Assembly (NCBI GenBank): GCA_041685045.1
Contig: JAWLGP010000023.1
Coordinates: 11,957 to 75,956 of the forward strand
DNA: 64,000 nucleotides
DNA from: Thiohalomonas sp041685045
GTDB lineage: Bacteria > Pseudomonadota > Gammaproteobacteria > Thiohalomonadales > Thiohalomonadaceae
Direction of reading: 5' to 3'
The notes beneath the pieces are model-generated. The model searched no databases, had not been told where the DNA came from, and worked only from the letters and a program-made list of their open reading frames with translations. Of this stretch, positions 35,029 to 42,908 are shown piece after piece (within the stretch, counting starts at the first letter, position 1; each line of letters starts with the position of its first letter). The position numbers and the translations under genes were made by a program.

Positions 35029-35283
35029 CTACTTGTTCTGGTAGTTGTCGAGGCCCTTGGTTTCACTGGCGGCGGTGGAGGCCTCGTCGGCGGCCCCCTG
35101 GGCGGCCTGGATTGCGGTGGTGGCGCTCTTGCCCGACAGCTCCTGGGCCATGCCGGCGGTCTGCTCGCGGACGGTCTTGCCGAACAGGGTGTAGACGGCG
35201 ATGGCGGCAATGGCGATCAGGGCAACGATGATGATGTACTCGGTCATGCCCTGGCCGAACTGTTTGACGCGCGGCTGCTTCAT
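35029..35283 (-). CDS. flp: Flp major pilin
   Basis: The prepilin has 84 residues from ATG 35283 (MKQPRVKQFGQGMTEY). The class III leader is cleaved after Gly10, leaving Glu at +5 and Tyr at +6, the hallmark of Flp pilins; a single hydrophobic helix follows (IIIVALIAIAAIAVYTLF). The mature tail is Ala/Thr/Ser-rich and slightly longer than in many Flp pilins. A G-rich segment (GGGGAAC) precedes the ATG. It is the first gene of the pilus run, and the ~106 bp upstream should hold the main promoter. The 30-residue N-terminal extension in the same frame was rejected as it lacks pilin features. Confidence 0.92.
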   Translation of the reverse strand: MKQPRVKQFGQGMTEYIIIVALIAIAAIAVYTLFGKTVREQTAGMAQELSGKSATTAIQAAQGAADEASTAASETKGLDNYQNK

Positions 35284-35389
35284 TTTCGTGTTCCCCGTAA
35301 ACCGGTTGGTAAACCGGCCGATTGGCGATGCAACGAGGCGGGCCTGTGCGCCCGGCCCTCTACCGTCCTGCACAACTTGGCCGCCGACA

Positions 35390-35734
35390 CTAGGCCACCG
35401 ACCGGTTCAGCCGGTCGGTGGCCTGCTCGCGAGTTTCGGCGGTGTCCAGTAGCTTCAGAAATCCGCTCACGGCGAAGATGTCGCGGATGTTCGGGGCCAG
35501 CCCGCACAACACCAGCGCGCCACCGGCCTGGCGCGCACGCTTGGCGCCCATGAGCACGACCCGCAGGCCGGCGGAAGAGATGTATTCCAGTTGGGAAAAA
35601 TCGACGATGACGCGTTCTATTTCCGAGAGCGTGGCAAGCAGCGTCGCTTCGAACTCCGGCGCCGTGTTGGTATCCAGGCGACCGACAGGGGCCAATACCG
35701 GGATCCCGTGCTCTTGCTGCTGTTCGATTGGCAT
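35390..35734 (-). CDS. STAS-domain anti-sigma factor antagonist (RsbV/SpoIIAA type)
   Basis: The protein has 114 residues from ATG 35734 (MPIEQQQEHGIPVLAPVGRLD). The STAS fold is clear: VLAPVGRLDTNTA, then VIVDFSQLEYISSAGLRVV; Ser53 or Ser54 in YISSAGL is the expected phosphorylation site. In partner switching, the dephosphorylated STAS protein binds the anti-sigma kinase and frees its target. The gene is 14 bp after the RsbW-like gene in a three-gene run with the SpoIIE phosphatase. An in-frame extension of 24 residues overlapping the kinase gene was rejected. Confidence 0.9.
   Translation of the reverse strand: MPIEQQQEHGIPVLAPVGRLDTNTAPEFEATLLATLSEIERVIVDFSQLEYISSAGLRVVLMGAKRARQAGGALVLCGLAPNIRDIFAVSGFLKLLDTAETREQATDRLNRSVA
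35393..35423. terminator. Perfect 13 bp hairpin at the end of the STAS gene
   Basis: GGCCACCGACCGG (35393-35405) and its exact reverse complement (35411-35423) are separated by five bases. It overlaps the last codons of the STAS gene and lies ~110 bp upstream of flp. There is no T-run on the STAS-gene side, so it may be a Rho-dependent stop or a 3' mRNA stabiliser rather than an intrinsic terminator. Confidence 0.55.
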
Positions 35735-35748
35735 GGGGGCGTGCCCGC

Positions 35749-36165
35749 TTACCGTGACTGCGTGATTGTCTTTTCGAGCTCGAGTCGATTGCCGCGCCCG
35801 GTCCACCGGTACGCGACGCCGTCCATCAGGGACTGCACCAGAAAAATGCCGAGCCCGCCGGGCTCGCGGTGCTCCAGGTCACTCTCCAGATCGGGCGGCG
35901 GCGCCTCCACGAACGGATTGAACGGCGGCGCCTCGTCTTCCACCACGATGCGCAGGCGATCACCCTTCAGGACCAGCTCGACCCGAACGGGGCGACCCGC
36001 CTCATCGCCATAACCGTGGTGAAAGGTGTTTACCAGCACCTCCTCCAGCACCAGCCGCAGGGTCTGATATAGGGTATCGTCCAGGGGGTGCTCCAGCTTT
36101 AGCGCCGCCAGCGCCGCATCGACGGCGACCATCGGATCGGTGCCGCTGACCAGCTCGAATCTCAT
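35749..36165 (-). CDS. RsbW-type anti-sigma factor / serine kinase (HATPase_c)
   Basis: This 138-residue GHKL ATPase-fold protein has the N box LVLEEVLVNTFHHGY (residues ~43-57), a G1 box VVEDEAPPFNP and a G2 box EPGGLGIFLVQSLMD. It is expected to phosphorylate the STAS partner and to bind a sigma factor or another target. No sigma factor gene is adjacent, so the output is unknown. The start overlaps the stop of the phosphatase gene by 4 bp (ATGA). Confidence 0.9.
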   Translation of the reverse strand: MRFELVSGTDPMVAVDAALAALKLEHPLDDTLYQTLRLVLEEVLVNTFHHGYGDEAGRPVRVELVLKGDRLRIVVEDEAPPFNPFVEAPPPDLESDLEHREPGGLGIFLVQSLMDGVAYRWTGRGNRLELEKTITQSR

Positions 36166-38192
36166 GCGATGGGCTCCCCGCCATAACGCAGCACCAGGCA
36201 GGTCACGTCGTCGGACACCTCGGCCCCGGCGCAGAATGCGTCGACGGCGGCGATGACCCGCTCGGTGGTGGACCGTGCCGACTGGCGGGCGTCGCTGCCA
36301 CAGGCGGCCAGCAGTCGCGCCTCACCGAACAGCTCGCCGGTGGCGGAGAACGCCTCCGTGATGCCGTCGGTGTAAAGTACCACCCGCTCACCGGCCCCCA
36401 GCGTGATTGCGGTCTGGTTGTAGTCGAGCCCGTCCATGACCCCGAGGGCGACGCCGTCAGTGCCGGGCAGCAGCTCACTGCGACCCGCGGCATCCACCCG
36501 GATGGGCGGCGTGTGGCCGCCGCAGGCGTAGGTCAGTTTCCCGCTGTCCGGTTCGAAGATGCCGTACAGCAGGGTCACGAACAGCTCCAACGGATTTTGG
36601 CGGCACAACAGTTCGTTGACCGCCTGCAGGGCCGCGCCGGGTTGGGCATGGGCCAGGGCGGCGTTCTGCATTTCGGTGCGGGCCACGGCCATGAAGAAGG
36701 CGGCCGGCACCCCCTTGCCGGAGACATCCGCCACCACCACCCCCACGCGGCCGCCCGCCAGCGGAAAGAAGTCGTAGAAGTCGCCGCCCATCTCGCGGGC
36801 GGGGGTCATCACGGCGAACAGGTCGTAGCGGGGATCGGCGGGGAAGCGGGTCGGCAGGATCGCCAGCTGCAGCGCTTTGGCCACCCGCAGCTCTTCGGCG
36901 ATGCGCCGATGTACCGCCTCCAGTTGCGCGTGTTTGTCCGCCAACGCCCGGGTGCGCTCCCGCACCAGCCCTTCCAGCTCCTCCTGGCGCCGGAACACCT
37001 CGCCCGCCATCGACTCGAACACCCGGGCCAGGTCGCCCAGTTCGTCGTGACGCCGGGTGACGGTGGCGAGCGCCAACTGACCGGGGTCGAACGGGCCGTT
37101 GTCGGCCCGGATCTCGCCGCGCTCGATGCGGTCGGCCGCACCCGCCAGCCGCCGGATGGGCTGCACCAGGGCGCGGCCGGCGCCGGCGCTCACCGCCAGC
37201 ATGAGCAGGCCGACCAGCGATACGCCGACCAGCGTGTGTCGAAACAGGGCGTTCAGGGGCTCGGCGAAGCGGGCCTCGGCCTCGCCCATCACCACCGTCC
37301 ACGGCAGGGTCGCGAGCCGGGCAAAGCCGGCCACCTGGCCGTCGCCGCCCGGGGCATTGAAGCGCACGGCACCGGCCTCGCCGCTACGCAGGGCCTGCCA
37401 CAACCGGTCGAGTCCGAGCGGCGCGATCCGCGCCACCGGCAGGCCCTTGTCTTCGCGCTCGGTCCGCTCGTCCTCGGCGCTCAGACTCACCAGGCTGCGA
37501 TAGCGCAGCTCCGGGGTGGGGTGATGCAGGATCACCCCGTGGTGATCGACCAGCATTGGCGTCGCCACCCGCTCGACGCCGATGCGATCGAGAATGGCGG
37601 TGACCGCCTCGGCTTTCAGCTTCAACACCGCCACGCCGACGATGGCTCCGTCCGTGCCGCGCACCGGCCCGGAAAAGTAGAGCCCGGCCGCCCCGCTGGT
37701 GCTGCCGAACAGCAGGTCGGATACGTACAGCTCCCCGGCGATGGCGTGCTGGAAATAGGGTCGGAAGGCGAATTGCTGCCCCTGCACCTTCGGGTTGGTG
37801 GTGGCCACGAAGACACCGGCGCGGTCCATCAGGTAGACGCTCTCGAACAGCGGGGCCACTTCGGTGATGGTGGCCAGACTGCGTTGCGTGGTGGCGAGAA
37901 AGCGCTCCCGCCGTTCGCCCTCGCTCTCGAGGAAGGCGACCACCTCCTGGTCGGCGGCGAGCATGTGCGCCACCCGGCGCACGTTTTCGAACAACTGGTC
38001 CAGCCGTTCGGCCGTGGTCACGGCCAGCAGGCGCAGGTTCTGCTGCTCCTGGGCGGCGACCCGATCCACGCCGCCCTGGAGGGTGTACCAGGCGCTACCC
38101 AACATCGGCAGCAGCGCCGCGACAAGCAGCACCAGCGTCAGCTTCCGGGTGAGCGAACCGGTCGGTCTTTCCGATGAAGCAGTGTGACGCAT
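36162..38192 (-). CDS. Membrane PP2C-type serine phosphatase (RsbU/SpoIIE domain) with Cache and HAMP domains
   Basis: This 676-residue sensor phosphatase has TM1 at about residues 17-35, a ~280-residue periplasmic region reading as a dCache sensor (VYLMDRAGVFVATTNP, FRPYFQHAIAGELYVSDL), TM2 near residue 330 (TLVGVSLVGLLMLAVSAGAG), a HAMP segment and coiled coil, then the SpoIIE phosphatase domain (EMGGDFYDFFPL, ADVSGKGVPAAFFM, LYTDGITEAF, DDVTCLVLRY). The aspartates that bind the metals are present. It would dephosphorylate the downstream STAS protein in response to a periplasmic ligand. It diverges from the transporter gene; the two start codons are ~80 bp apart. Confidence 0.92.
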   Translation of the reverse strand: MRHTASSERPTGSLTRKLTLVLLVAALLPMLGSAWYTLQGGVDRVAAQEQQNLRLLAVTTAERLDQLFENVRRVAHMLAADQEVVAFLESEGERRERFLATTQRSLATITEVAPLFESVYLMDRAGVFVATTNPKVQGQQFAFRPYFQHAIAGELYVSDLLFGSTSGAAGLYFSGPVRGTDGAIVGVAVLKLKAEAVTAILDRIGVERVATPMLVDHHGVILHHPTPELRYRSLVSLSAEDERTEREDKGLPVARIAPLGLDRLWQALRSGEAGAVRFNAPGGDGQVAGFARLATLPWTVVMGEAEARFAEPLNALFRHTLVGVSLVGLLMLAVSAGAGRALVQPIRRLAGAADRIERGEIRADNGPFDPGQLALATVTRRHDELGDLARVFESMAGEVFRRQEELEGLVRERTRALADKHAQLEAVHRRIAEELRVAKALQLAILPTRFPADPRYDLFAVMTPAREMGGDFYDFFPLAGGRVGVVVADVSGKGVPAAFFMAVARTEMQNAALAHAQPGAALQAVNELLCRQNPLELFVTLLYGIFEPDSGKLTYACGGHTPPIRVDAAGRSELLPGTDGVALGVMDGLDYNQTAITLGAGERVVLYTDGITEAFSATGELFGEARLLAACGSDARQSARSTTERVIAAVDAFCAGAEVSDDVTCLVLRYGGEPIA

Positions 38193-38271
38193 GCAGCGGA
38201 TAGTCCACTGTTACGACGCAGCAAGAGGCGTACTATATTCCGCCTTTCCTCCGTCCCGGGAAACACCCGTA

Positions 38272-40101
38272 ATGAACGCCCCGACGGACGGGCGGGCAGT
38301 GCCGGTCGAGCGGTTGGTCGACCTCTTTCCGTTCAGCCTCTGCAGCCGACCCTCCCTCGCCCGCCTGGTGCCTTCGCTCACCCTGCGAACGCTCGCCCCC
38401 AATGAGCGGCTCTATGGCGACGGCGATCCCGTCGATGCCCTGTATGTCGTATTGAGTGGCGAGTTGGAGCTGCGGCGCGGCAAGAGCAGGCGCCGTGAGA
38501 TCGCGCTCGCCGGCGAAGAGGCGGGGCTCGAACTGGCTCGCCGCGACGGTGCCGTACAGGCACTGAGCACGACCCGGCTGCTGGCCATTCCCGCCGAGGC
38601 GCTTTCCGTCCTCGCCACCGACAATGCCGCGTTCCGCCGGGCCCTGCTCGACCGGTTCTGCCAGCGCGAGAGCGGGGAGGGGCAGCGCGTACACCGACCG
38701 CGCGGCGCCCTGCGGGAAGGTTTGGGCTGGCTCTTCGCCGTGCTGTTCCCGGTGGCGATTTACGCCTCCCTGCAGAACAGCCTGGGGCAGAGCGACCCGG
38801 AGGCGCTGCTGTTTCTCACCATCGGCGCCGCGGCGGTGGTGATGTGGGCGTTTTCGCTGTTGCCGGAGTTTGTGCCGGCGTTGCTGGCACTGCTGGCGGT
38901 GGTGCTGCTCGGCATCGCACCGGCGGAGATCGCGCTCTCCGGCTTCGCCTCCCAGGGGTTTGTGGTTGCCCTGAGTATCTTCGGCCTGAGCGTGGTGATC
39001 CGCAGCTCCGGGCTGAGCTATCGGTTGCTGCTGTGGCTGCTGCGCATCGGCCCGGCGTCCAAGGTCTGGTACCGCATCGCCCTGTTCGCGACCGGCGTGG
39101 CACTGACCCCCATCGTGCCGTCGGCCAACGGCCGGGTCTCCATCGTGGCGCCGCTCTTGACCGACCTTTTGCGCACGTTCGAACACGGCGGCGACCGGGA
39201 GCGTCAGCGCCTCGCGGTGACGACCCTGACCGGCGTCAGCCTGCTATCGGCCGCGTTCCTGAGTTCCAAGTCCATCAACTTCGTCGTGTTCGGTTTCCTG
39301 CCGGCCCAGGAGCAGATGCGCTTCCAGTGGCTCACCTGGGCCTACGCCGCCTCGGTGGTGGCGCTGGTCACCATCGCGCTCTATTGCCTGGTGGACGCGC
39401 TGCTCTATCGCAACGCCGAGCGGCCCCAACTGCCGAAGCAGGTGGTGGCCCAACAGCTCGCATTGCTCGGCCCCGTCAGCCGCGCCGAATGGGCCGGGCT
39501 CGCGGGCCTGCTCGCACTCATTGTCAGTTTCGTAACCACCACCCTGCACCACATCGAGGTGCCGTGGGTGGCGCTGGCGATCCTGTCCTGGCTGCTGGCG
39601 TTCGGCTTCATCGATCGCGCGCAGTTCCGGGAACGCATCGACTGGAGCTTCCTGGTCTTTCTCGGCGCCCTCATCGGACTCATGGCCGTCATGCGCCAGG
39701 TGGGGGTCGACCACTGGATGACGAACCGGCTGGACCTGCTCGGCGCGCAGATGACCAACAACTTCGAGATCTTCATCCTGCTGCTGGCGGCGGCGATCTT
39801 CCTGGTGCGCATTGCGCTGCCGATCAACGCGACCATCGTCATCTTCGCCTCGATTTTGGTGCCCTATGCCGCCGTCGTCGGTGTGAACGCCTGGCTGGTC
39901 GGGTTTCTGATCCTGTTCTTCGCCGAAAGCTTCATCCTGCCCTACCAGGCCAGCTACTACCTGCAGTTCACCGCCATCAGCGATGCGGCTCAGCCGGCGC
40001 AGGATCTACGGCTGATCCCGTTCCATCTGCTGCTGGCGGCGTCCAAGCCGGTGGCGGTGTACGCCTCCATCCCCTTCTGGCGCGAGCTGGGCATATTGTG
40101 A
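38272..40101 (+). CDS. DASS/SLC13-family transporter with N-terminal cyclic-nucleotide-binding-like domain
   Basis: The protein has 609 residues from ATG 38272 (MNAPTDGRAV). A longer frame starting at 38191 is open but would begin inside the divergent gene's start region. Residues ~20-115 form a cNMP-binding-like fold (SLTLRTLAPNERLYGDGDPV, YVVLSGELELRRG). The cAMP-contacting FGE and RTA segments are not clear, so binding is uncertain. Residues ~150-600 have 10-12 membrane helices with an SLC13-like PIVPSANGRVS loop near residue 280 and PINATIVIFASILVP in the second half. The family imports dicarboxylates, sulfate or sulfonates with Na+ or H+. The stop overlaps the start of the next gene by one base. 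Confidence 0.85.
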   Translation: MNAPTDGRAVPVERLVDLFPFSLCSRPSLARLVPSLTLRTLAPNERLYGDGDPVDALYVVLSGELELRRGKSRRREIALAGEEAGLELARRDGAVQALSTTRLLAIPAEALSVLATDNAAFRRALLDRFCQRESGEGQRVHRPRGALREGLGWLFAVLFPVAIYASLQNSLGQSDPEALLFLTIGAAAVVMWAFSLLPEFVPALLALLAVVLLGIAPAEIALSGFASQGFVVALSIFGLSVVIRSSGLSYRLLLWLLRIGPASKVWYRIALFATGVALTPIVPSANGRVSIVAPLLTDLLRTFEHGGDRERQRLAVTTLTGVSLLSAAFLSSKSINFVVFGFLPAQEQMRFQWLTWAYAASVVALVTIALYCLVDALLYRNAERPQLPKQVVAQQLALLGPVSRAEWAGLAGLLALIVSFVTTTLHHIEVPWVALAILSWLLAFGFIDRAQFRERIDWSFLVFLGALIGLMAVMRQVGVDHWMTNRLDLLGAQMTNNFEIFILLLAAAIFLVRIALPINATIVIFASILVPYAAVVGVNAWLVGFLILFFAESFILPYQASYYLQFTAISDAAQPAQDLRLIPFHLLLAASKPVAVYASIPFWRELGIL

Positions 40102-41123
40102 TGCGCCTCGGCCGCCTGCTGATGACGCTCTTTTTCCTCGCCGGCGCCGTTATCGCCGTCGTCTTCAACGTCGGCAAGCCGACCCTGCTGGTGCTGCACA
40201 GTTACGGCGACGATTACGTGTGGACCCGTGAGGTGGACGTGGGTCTGCGGCGTGTGCTCGGTAGCGCCAGCGGCATCAACGTCCACTACCACTACATGCA
40301 TACCAAGCGCTTCGGTGATCGGGAGGCACTGCGACGTGCCGGCATCGCCGCACGCGACGCCATCGACCGGATCGGCCCCGACGTGCTGCTCGCTATCGAC
40401 GACAGCGCCCAGTTGCTGGCCGCCCGTTTCTATGTGGACCACCCGAGTCTCCGCATCGTGTTTGCCGGACTCAACGGCGGAGTGGAGGAGTACGGCTACG
40501 ACAAGGCCGCCAATGTCACCGGCATTTTGGAACGCAAACCGGCAAAGGCGCTGAAGGAACTGCTGCTGGCCCTCGCCCGCGACAAGGGCATCGCCCGGCC
40601 GAGCACCCTCTATCTGGCCGATACCACCCACTCGGCCGCGCTCGACGGCCAGCACCTGGCCGGTTTCGACTGGGGTGAGGTCAACTACCGCCCTGCGCGC
40701 TTCGTCAGCGACTTCCAGGCCTGGCAGCAGGCAATACACGAGCTCTCGGATGAACTCGATTTCCTGCTGGTCGGCGGCTACCGGCAGCTCCAACGCTCGC
40801 CCACCGATCCCCGCCTCGTCCCCGCCACGGAGGTGATGGCCTGGACCGAGGCCCATGCCACCATGCCAGTGATCGGCATGAACGCCTTCAACACCGAAGA
40901 CGGCGCCACCCTCTCCATCGGCGTGTCACCCTACGAACAGGGCGAATGGGCCGCCCGCACCGCGCTGGCCATCCTGGCCGGCACCGCGGCGAATCGTATC
41001 CCCATGGTCGAGTCGACCCAGTACGTCGTCGCCGTGCGCCGCTCCGCCCTGGAACGTCGGGGCCTGAACCTGCCCACCGTCTATGAGGCGTTTGCGCGGG
41101 CTACCAACAACTTTTTTCCTTGA
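40101..41123 (+). CDS. Orphan ABC-type substrate-binding protein
   Basis: The 340-residue protein starts at an ATG overlapping the transporter stop (TGATG). A membrane anchor (LMTLFFLAGAVIAVVFNV) is followed by an ABC_sub_bind-type periplasmic fold: LLVLHSYGDDYVWTREVDVG, then PDVLLAIDDSAQLLAARFY and MPVIGMNAFNTEDGATLSIG. No ABC permease or ATPase lies nearby. The signal looks uncleaved, so it is probably tethered in the inner membrane facing the periplasm. It could deliver ligand to the neighbouring SLC13 protein or to the Cache domain of the divergent phosphatase; both are inference. Confidence 0.8.
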   Translation: MRLGRLLMTLFFLAGAVIAVVFNVGKPTLLVLHSYGDDYVWTREVDVGLRRVLGSASGINVHYHYMHTKRFGDREALRRAGIAARDAIDRIGPDVLLAIDDSAQLLAARFYVDHPSLRIVFAGLNGGVEEYGYDKAANVTGILERKPAKALKELLLALARDKGIARPSTLYLADTTHSAALDGQHLAGFDWGEVNYRPARFVSDFQAWQQAIHELSDELDFLLVGGYRQLQRSPTDPRLVPATEVMAWTEAHATMPVIGMNAFNTEDGATLSIGVSPYEQGEWAARTALAILAGTAANRIPMVESTQYVVAVRRSALERRGLNLPTVYEAFARATNNFFP

Positions 41124-41256
41124 GTGGGGAGTGGCGATCGGCTGATTCTCCCGGTGGCTGGGCTCACAGGTTCGCTCCCGTACCGAAAAAGCCCGGCTGG
41201 CGTGGCATACTTCTGTCGCGCCCGAAGAACTTGATGCAGGGAACTTCCTTGCTAAC

Positions 41257-41315
41257 GTGGAATCCACTAGGGTGGACCCTACGGTATGGCTATTTCGTCC
41301 CGGAAAGGCCATACC
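41257..41315. other. Cluster of three small inverted repeats
   Basis: The 377 bp between 41124 and 41500 hold no credible gene. In its first half, three palindromes follow each other: GTGG-AAT-CCAC at 41257-41267, TAGGGT-GG-ACCCTA at 41268-41281, and GGTATGGC (41283-41290) pairing with GCCATACC (41308-41315). They could be operators or the structured part of a small RNA. No matching family is recognised. Confidence 0.45.
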
Positions 41316-41368
41316 AAACCTGAGGGGCTGTGCGGCCTTTCAGCCCGCCCCCCGACCAATCTCTAGCG

Positions 41369-41404
41369 ATATCGCTTATTGACGATATCGGCAGTAAGCG
41401 ATAT
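41369..41404. promoter_or_regulatory. 36 bp near-perfect palindrome, operator-like
   Basis: ATATCGCTTA at 41369 pairs with TAAGCGATAT ending at 41404. The centre CGATATCG is itself a palindrome. Only two of the eighteen pairs mismatch. A further 12 bp palindrome, AGCGATATCGCT, overlaps the left end (41365-41376), giving three GATATC/GATATT cores spaced at about 16 bp. The arrangement is typical of a repressor-binding site. A terminator and the NYN gene follow. Confidence 0.6.
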
Positions 41405-41458
41405 TGTTATTGGCAACCTACCCTTTGGCGCAGTCGGATTCGGCTCTGCTTTTGGGGG

Positions 41459-41484
41459 AAAAAGCCGCCTTCGGGCGGTTTTTT
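41459..41484 (+). terminator. Intrinsic terminator
   Basis: AAAAAGCCGCC-TTCG-GGCGGTTTTTT is a strong hairpin with a UUCG tetraloop and a T-run, 16 bp before the NYN start codon. It ends some transcript that begins within 41124-41458. Because the A-run is also present, it may work in both directions. Confidence 0.8.
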
Positions 41485-41500
41485 CATTTTCGGGATAAGC

Positions 41501-42193
41501 ATGGACAAGAAAACGCTCCGTACCATCGTCTACGTCGACGGGTACAACCTTTATTATTCCGCCCTCACCAAATCCCAGTACAAGTGGCTGGATTTGCACG
41601 CGCTTATGTGCGACGTGCTCAAAGATGCTTACCCAGGTGCCCAAGCTCAGATCGACCTGATCAAATTTTTCACTGCGCCGATCATGGGCCGGTACGCGAG
41701 TGATCCGAACTCTGAACACCGGCAGGTCCGGTATCACAACGCCTTGAAGTTCGCTCCTTCCGGGCCTGTTGAGATAATCACGGGATATCACTCGGAAGCC
41801 GAAAAGATGGGCTATCTCGTTGAGTCCGGCCCCGGCAACAGCGGCCGGGTGAGAGTGAAGGTCATGGAAGAGAAGCAAACCGACGTGAATATCGGGCTTC
41901 ACATGTATCGGGATGCAGTCCACGGCATCGTTGACCAAGTGGTCTTGGTGTCTGGCGATTCCGATCTCGCACCGGCCTTCGAGATGATTCGGGACGATAT
42001 GCCACACATAGTGCGCGGCCTCGTCTTCCCGACGCTCGATAGCAAACCGCATGCCCGGCGGAGCGGGCAGCTCCAAGAGCTGGCGACTTGGACCCGACGA
42101 CATTTGTCCGCGACCCAACTCGAAACCTGCCAACTCCCTTCTTGTGTCCTGAACCGCAAGAACAAGGCAATCAAGAAGCCGGAGGAATGGTAA
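41501..42193 (+). CDS. NYN-domain (PIN-like) protein, putative RNase
   Basis: The protein has 230 residues from ATG 41501 (MDKKTLRTIVYVDGYNLYYS). Key acidic residues of NYN/PIN-like nucleases are visible: Asp13 and Asn16 (YVDGYNLYY), Asp128 (EKQTDVNIGLHMYRDA) and Asp153/Asp155 (VVLVSGDSDLAPAF). The NYN fold is used by RNases in RNA processing and defence. The longer frame to 41330 crosses the terminator and was rejected. The base composition is more A/T-rich than that of the genes to the left, in line with recent acquisition. It converges with the DUF429 gene, 16 bp apart. Confidence 0.85.
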   Translation: MDKKTLRTIVYVDGYNLYYSALTKSQYKWLDLHALMCDVLKDAYPGAQAQIDLIKFFTAPIMGRYASDPNSEHRQVRYHNALKFAPSGPVEIITGYHSEAEKMGYLVESGPGNSGRVRVKVMEEKQTDVNIGLHMYRDAVHGIVDQVVLVSGDSDLAPAFEMIRDDMPHIVRGLVFPTLDSKPHARRSGQLQELATWTRRHLSATQLETCQLPSCVLNRKNKAIKKPEEW

Positions 42194-42209
42194 AGCGTCT
42201 GCCGCTTTT

Positions 42210-42908
42210 TTAGGCCTTGGCCCATATCCAACCCTCAACAACCACCCGCGGCATTTCGGTCGATTCCGGCCCCACCGCCCGGCCACGCAAGAAATCGGCG
42301 GCCCCCAAAACGCAAACGGCGGCATCCATCGCGTCAGGCCCAACCTCCTCAAGGGTAAATCCCGAACAATCGAGTACCTCCATGAGTCCTTCCACATTGC
42401 CACTGCCGCTTGGCGCCGCATGCGCGAGGCGTGTGGCGGCGGGATAAACCTCGATGGCGCGAATCGGCTCGGGCTCGTCCGGCGCCCACGCCTGAGGAAT
42501 CGGCTGTCCGCTTCTCGCCCGAATCCCCTCAAGCAGTTCGAGAGCAGCAACCGTTGTTCTGGAGATGAGGTTCGCACCGATCTCCAGAGGCTTTTTGCCT
42601 AATCGGCGCCTGATTTCGATATCGGTGTTTCGGCGGAAGAGGTCATCGGCAGGAGCCAGCATGCCCGAACCGGCGCGATGGTTGGCCAAGGAGGTCGCCA
42701 GAGCTATTGGCCAGCCAAGGGGGGCATCCAAAGCAACAACGGCATATTCGGCGTTCGCCAGCCATTCGGCCACGATCTCAGCTGGGGACATCGTTCTGCT
42801 ACCCGTACAGCACTGATGAATCCGAACGCGGCCCTGATGCATTTCACCCAGGGCGAGCCCGACTTTTTCTGGCTGCGTGGCGCAGTCGATTCCGATTAAC
42901 ACCGTCAT
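42210..42908 (-). CDS. DUF429 family protein (RNase H-like fold)
   Basis: The 232-residue protein starts at an ATG that overlaps the stop of the DUF2357 nuclease gene by 4 bp (ATGA), making it the third gene of the McrB-like operon. It begins MTVLIGIDCATQPEKVGLA, with an early Asp (Asp8) as in RNase H-like folds, then VVALDAPLGWPIALA, a FRRNTDIEIRR segment, EVYPAATRLAH and DAMDAAVCVLGAADFL near the C-terminus. These match DUF429 proteins, a group predicted to be nucleases of the RNase H superfamily. DUF429 has no established function. The tight coupling suggests it acts with the AAA+ and PD-(D/E)XK proteins. Confidence 0.85.
   Translation of the reverse strand: MTVLIGIDCATQPEKVGLALGEMHQGRVRIHQCCTGSRTMSPAEIVAEWLANAEYAVVALDAPLGWPIALATSLANHRAGSGMLAPADDLFRRNTDIEIRRRLGKKPLEIGANLISRTTVAALELLEGIRARSGQPIPQAWAPDEPEPIRAIEVYPAATRLAHAAPSGSGNVEGLMEVLDCSGFTLEEVGPDAMDAAVCVLGAADFLRGRAVGPESTEMPRVVVEGWIWAKA

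Noticed and set aside
35284..35389. Sigma-54 promoter upstream of flp
   Set aside because: A GG...TTGCA pattern is present, but the GG to GC spacing is one base too long for the -24/-12 consensus.
38844..41123. A 759-residue frame overlapping the SLC13 gene
   Set aside because: Only the part from 40101 on has protein character. The rest is an Arg/Pro-rich shadow.
41245..41320. Integron attC site
   Set aside because: A GCTAAC-like motif is present, but the matching GTTRRRY on the other side is missing and no integrase is near.
41124..41330. Attachment-site copy of the tRNA-Phe 3' end at the left side of the defence island
   Set aside because: No stretch similar to the tRNA end (TGGTGCCCAGGGACGG) was found there, and no integrase gene is in the island.
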